A stretch of 64,000 nt of DNA from Bacteroidota bacterium (GTDB lineage Bacteria > Bacteroidota > Bacteroidia > Chitinophagales > Chitinophagaceae). The first letter of the stretch is position 1; each line of letters begins with the position of its first letter. A program made the position numbers and the translations under genes. The notes under the pieces were generated by a model. It saw nothing but the letters and a program-made list of their open reading frames with translations. It was not told where the DNA came from and did not search any database. Below are positions 63,411 through 64,000 of this stretch, piece after piece. Location of the stretch: NCBI GenBank assembly GCA_947460175.1, contig CANHGW010000002.1, forward strand, positions 124,001-188,000. Reading direction: 5' to 3'.

Positions 63411-63746
63411 ATGCCGTACCAAAATTTAACGTCTACATTAGACACCGCAGCAGTCGCACCGATTATGACTAGCCTAGCCACTATGCAAACCACACTTGCG
63501 CCGCATAGCATCAACCTTACACCCGATGAAATAACGAGGATGTTTAAGATGAGCATTAATCGTCAATCGCTTGGTAGTCGGTCTATCCAAATAGCCGAAG
63601 CAAATCCTACTTTGAAACTCGCTTAACACAACCTAAATGCAACCAAACAAGACAATGAACGCTATATCAATTTATTGGCTATAGAAATGAAACTTAAAGT
63701 TCTGTTTCAAGGTATAGAATATTCATGCATGTCTTCAGGTAGCTAA
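63411..63746 (+). pseudogene. MPYxNL-family paralogue broken by an in-frame stop
   Basis: The first 71 codons, MPYQNLTSTLDTAAVAP... to LKLA, resemble the N-terminal half of the protein at 62541-63008 (MPYxNL start, LTPxE, SLGSRSIQIAEANPTL against RTHAFITTALELTRQNPHIL). The TAA at 63624-63626 is followed in the same frame by 39 further codons (NATKQDNERYINLLAIEMKL...) that can be aligned to the next part of that protein, until TAA at 63744-63746. So a nonsense mutation probably interrupts the gene, although a short functional product is possible. Confidence 0.6.
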
Positions 63747-63766
63747 ACTATTGTAGGAGATTTCAG

Positions 63767-63907
63767 ATGAGCGACAAAACATGTTTCGGCATAAAAACAA
63801 AACCTTCGGCTAATCAAAAGCACTCAAGGCAAAGTAGAGAAGCCATTAAAGCAACAGAAACAAAGGAATATGAAGCTACAAGAAAACTAAAATTTCTTAC
63901 ACGGTGA
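63767..63907 (+). CDS. Possible 46-codon ORF
   Basis: Weak call. ATG at 63767 with AGGAG 9 bases in front; protein is basic (MSDKTCFGIKTKPSANQKHS...). Bacteroidota make little use of Shine-Dalgarno sequences, so the AGGAG is not strong support. It may be part of the same broken locus. After it, ACGGTGA (63901-63907) and TCACCGT form a 7-bp inverted repeat. Confidence 0.25.
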   Translation: MSDKTCFGIKTKPSANQKHSRQSREAIKATETKEYEATRKLKFLTR

Positions 63908-64000
63908 TAATAAATCTAGCAAGCTCACCGTAAAAAAGCAAAGCGAGATAGCTTTCAAAAATACCTATATTTGAAAGTGAAATCTATAGGCATCAAACAA

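Overview
The window is chromosomal-looking, AT-rich DNA from a member of the Bacteroidota. The lineage call rests on many secreted proteins ending in type IX secretion (T9SS) sorting domains (type A, plus one type B gliding-associated domain), BatD/BatE, a HmuY-type protein next to a TonB-dependent receptor, a FISUMP-domain protein, and several promoters matching the Bacteroidota consensus (TTTG, about 18-21 nt, TAnnTTTG). I cannot name a genus; a Chitinophagales/Sphingobacteriales/Saprospirales-like organism is a guess. No rRNA, tRNA, CRISPR array, phage or intact insertion sequence was seen.

Layout. 1-7.4 kb (mostly minus strand): peptide transporter (cut by the window edge), DUF3298-type lipoprotein, hypoxanthine phosphoribosyltransferase, a glucosaminidase with a long Lys/Pro tail, O-methyltransferase, sodium:solute symporter, small membrane protein. 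7.4-12.4 kb (plus): type B T9SS cargo, then batD-batE. 12.4-18.7 kb (minus): a tandem pair of giant CotH-kinase/lamin-tail proteins. 18.8-26 kb (plus): mtgA, asd, small secreted protein, HmuY-like/TonB-receptor pair, small ORF, ECF-like sigma factor. 26-30 kb (minus): EnvC-like protein and an S9 peptidase. 30-38 kb: an AAA ATPase surrounded by inverted repeats, GNAT acetyltransferase, formate dehydrogenase alpha subunit, secreted protein, ABC-F ATPase with a hairpin-terminated leader region. 38-50 kb: ureohydrolase-fold protein with degenerate metal ligands, beta-barrel plus vWA lipoprotein pair, copper-type P-ATPase, tsaE, LamG-like cargo, grpE-dnaJ, a canonical arginase-family enzyme, lipoprotein, Crp/Fnr regulator, accD. 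50-64 kb: M1 peptidase with histidine kinase, BNR-repeat cargo, FISUMP protein, retropepsin/TPR protein, then a gene-poor accessory tail with small unknown genes, a gene remnant, palindromes and a tandem repeat array.

How it fits together. Housekeeping genes (hpt, asd, accD, tsaE, grpE-dnaJ, mtgA) are interleaved with a large secretome of T9SS cargo; no T9SS machinery gene is present here. Three FNR-type boxes (TTGAT-N4-ATCAA-like) lie upstream of the HmuY-like gene, the LamG-like gene and the lipoprotein beside the Crp/Fnr gene; the regulator's recognition helix carries the E-x-x-S-R residues of FNR.

The most unusual structures are: (i) a nine-unit array of 21-22 bp repeats built on TGCnAA...TTGCA half-sites (63081-63271), between divergent paralogous genes of an unrecognised family, one of them broken by an in-frame stop; (ii) three copies of a ~140 bp structured repeat in consecutive intergenic gaps (54.2, 57.5 and 59.0 kb); (iii) a possible attenuator or small transcript upstream of the ABC-F gene; (iv) the hairpin-decorated AAA ATPase locus.
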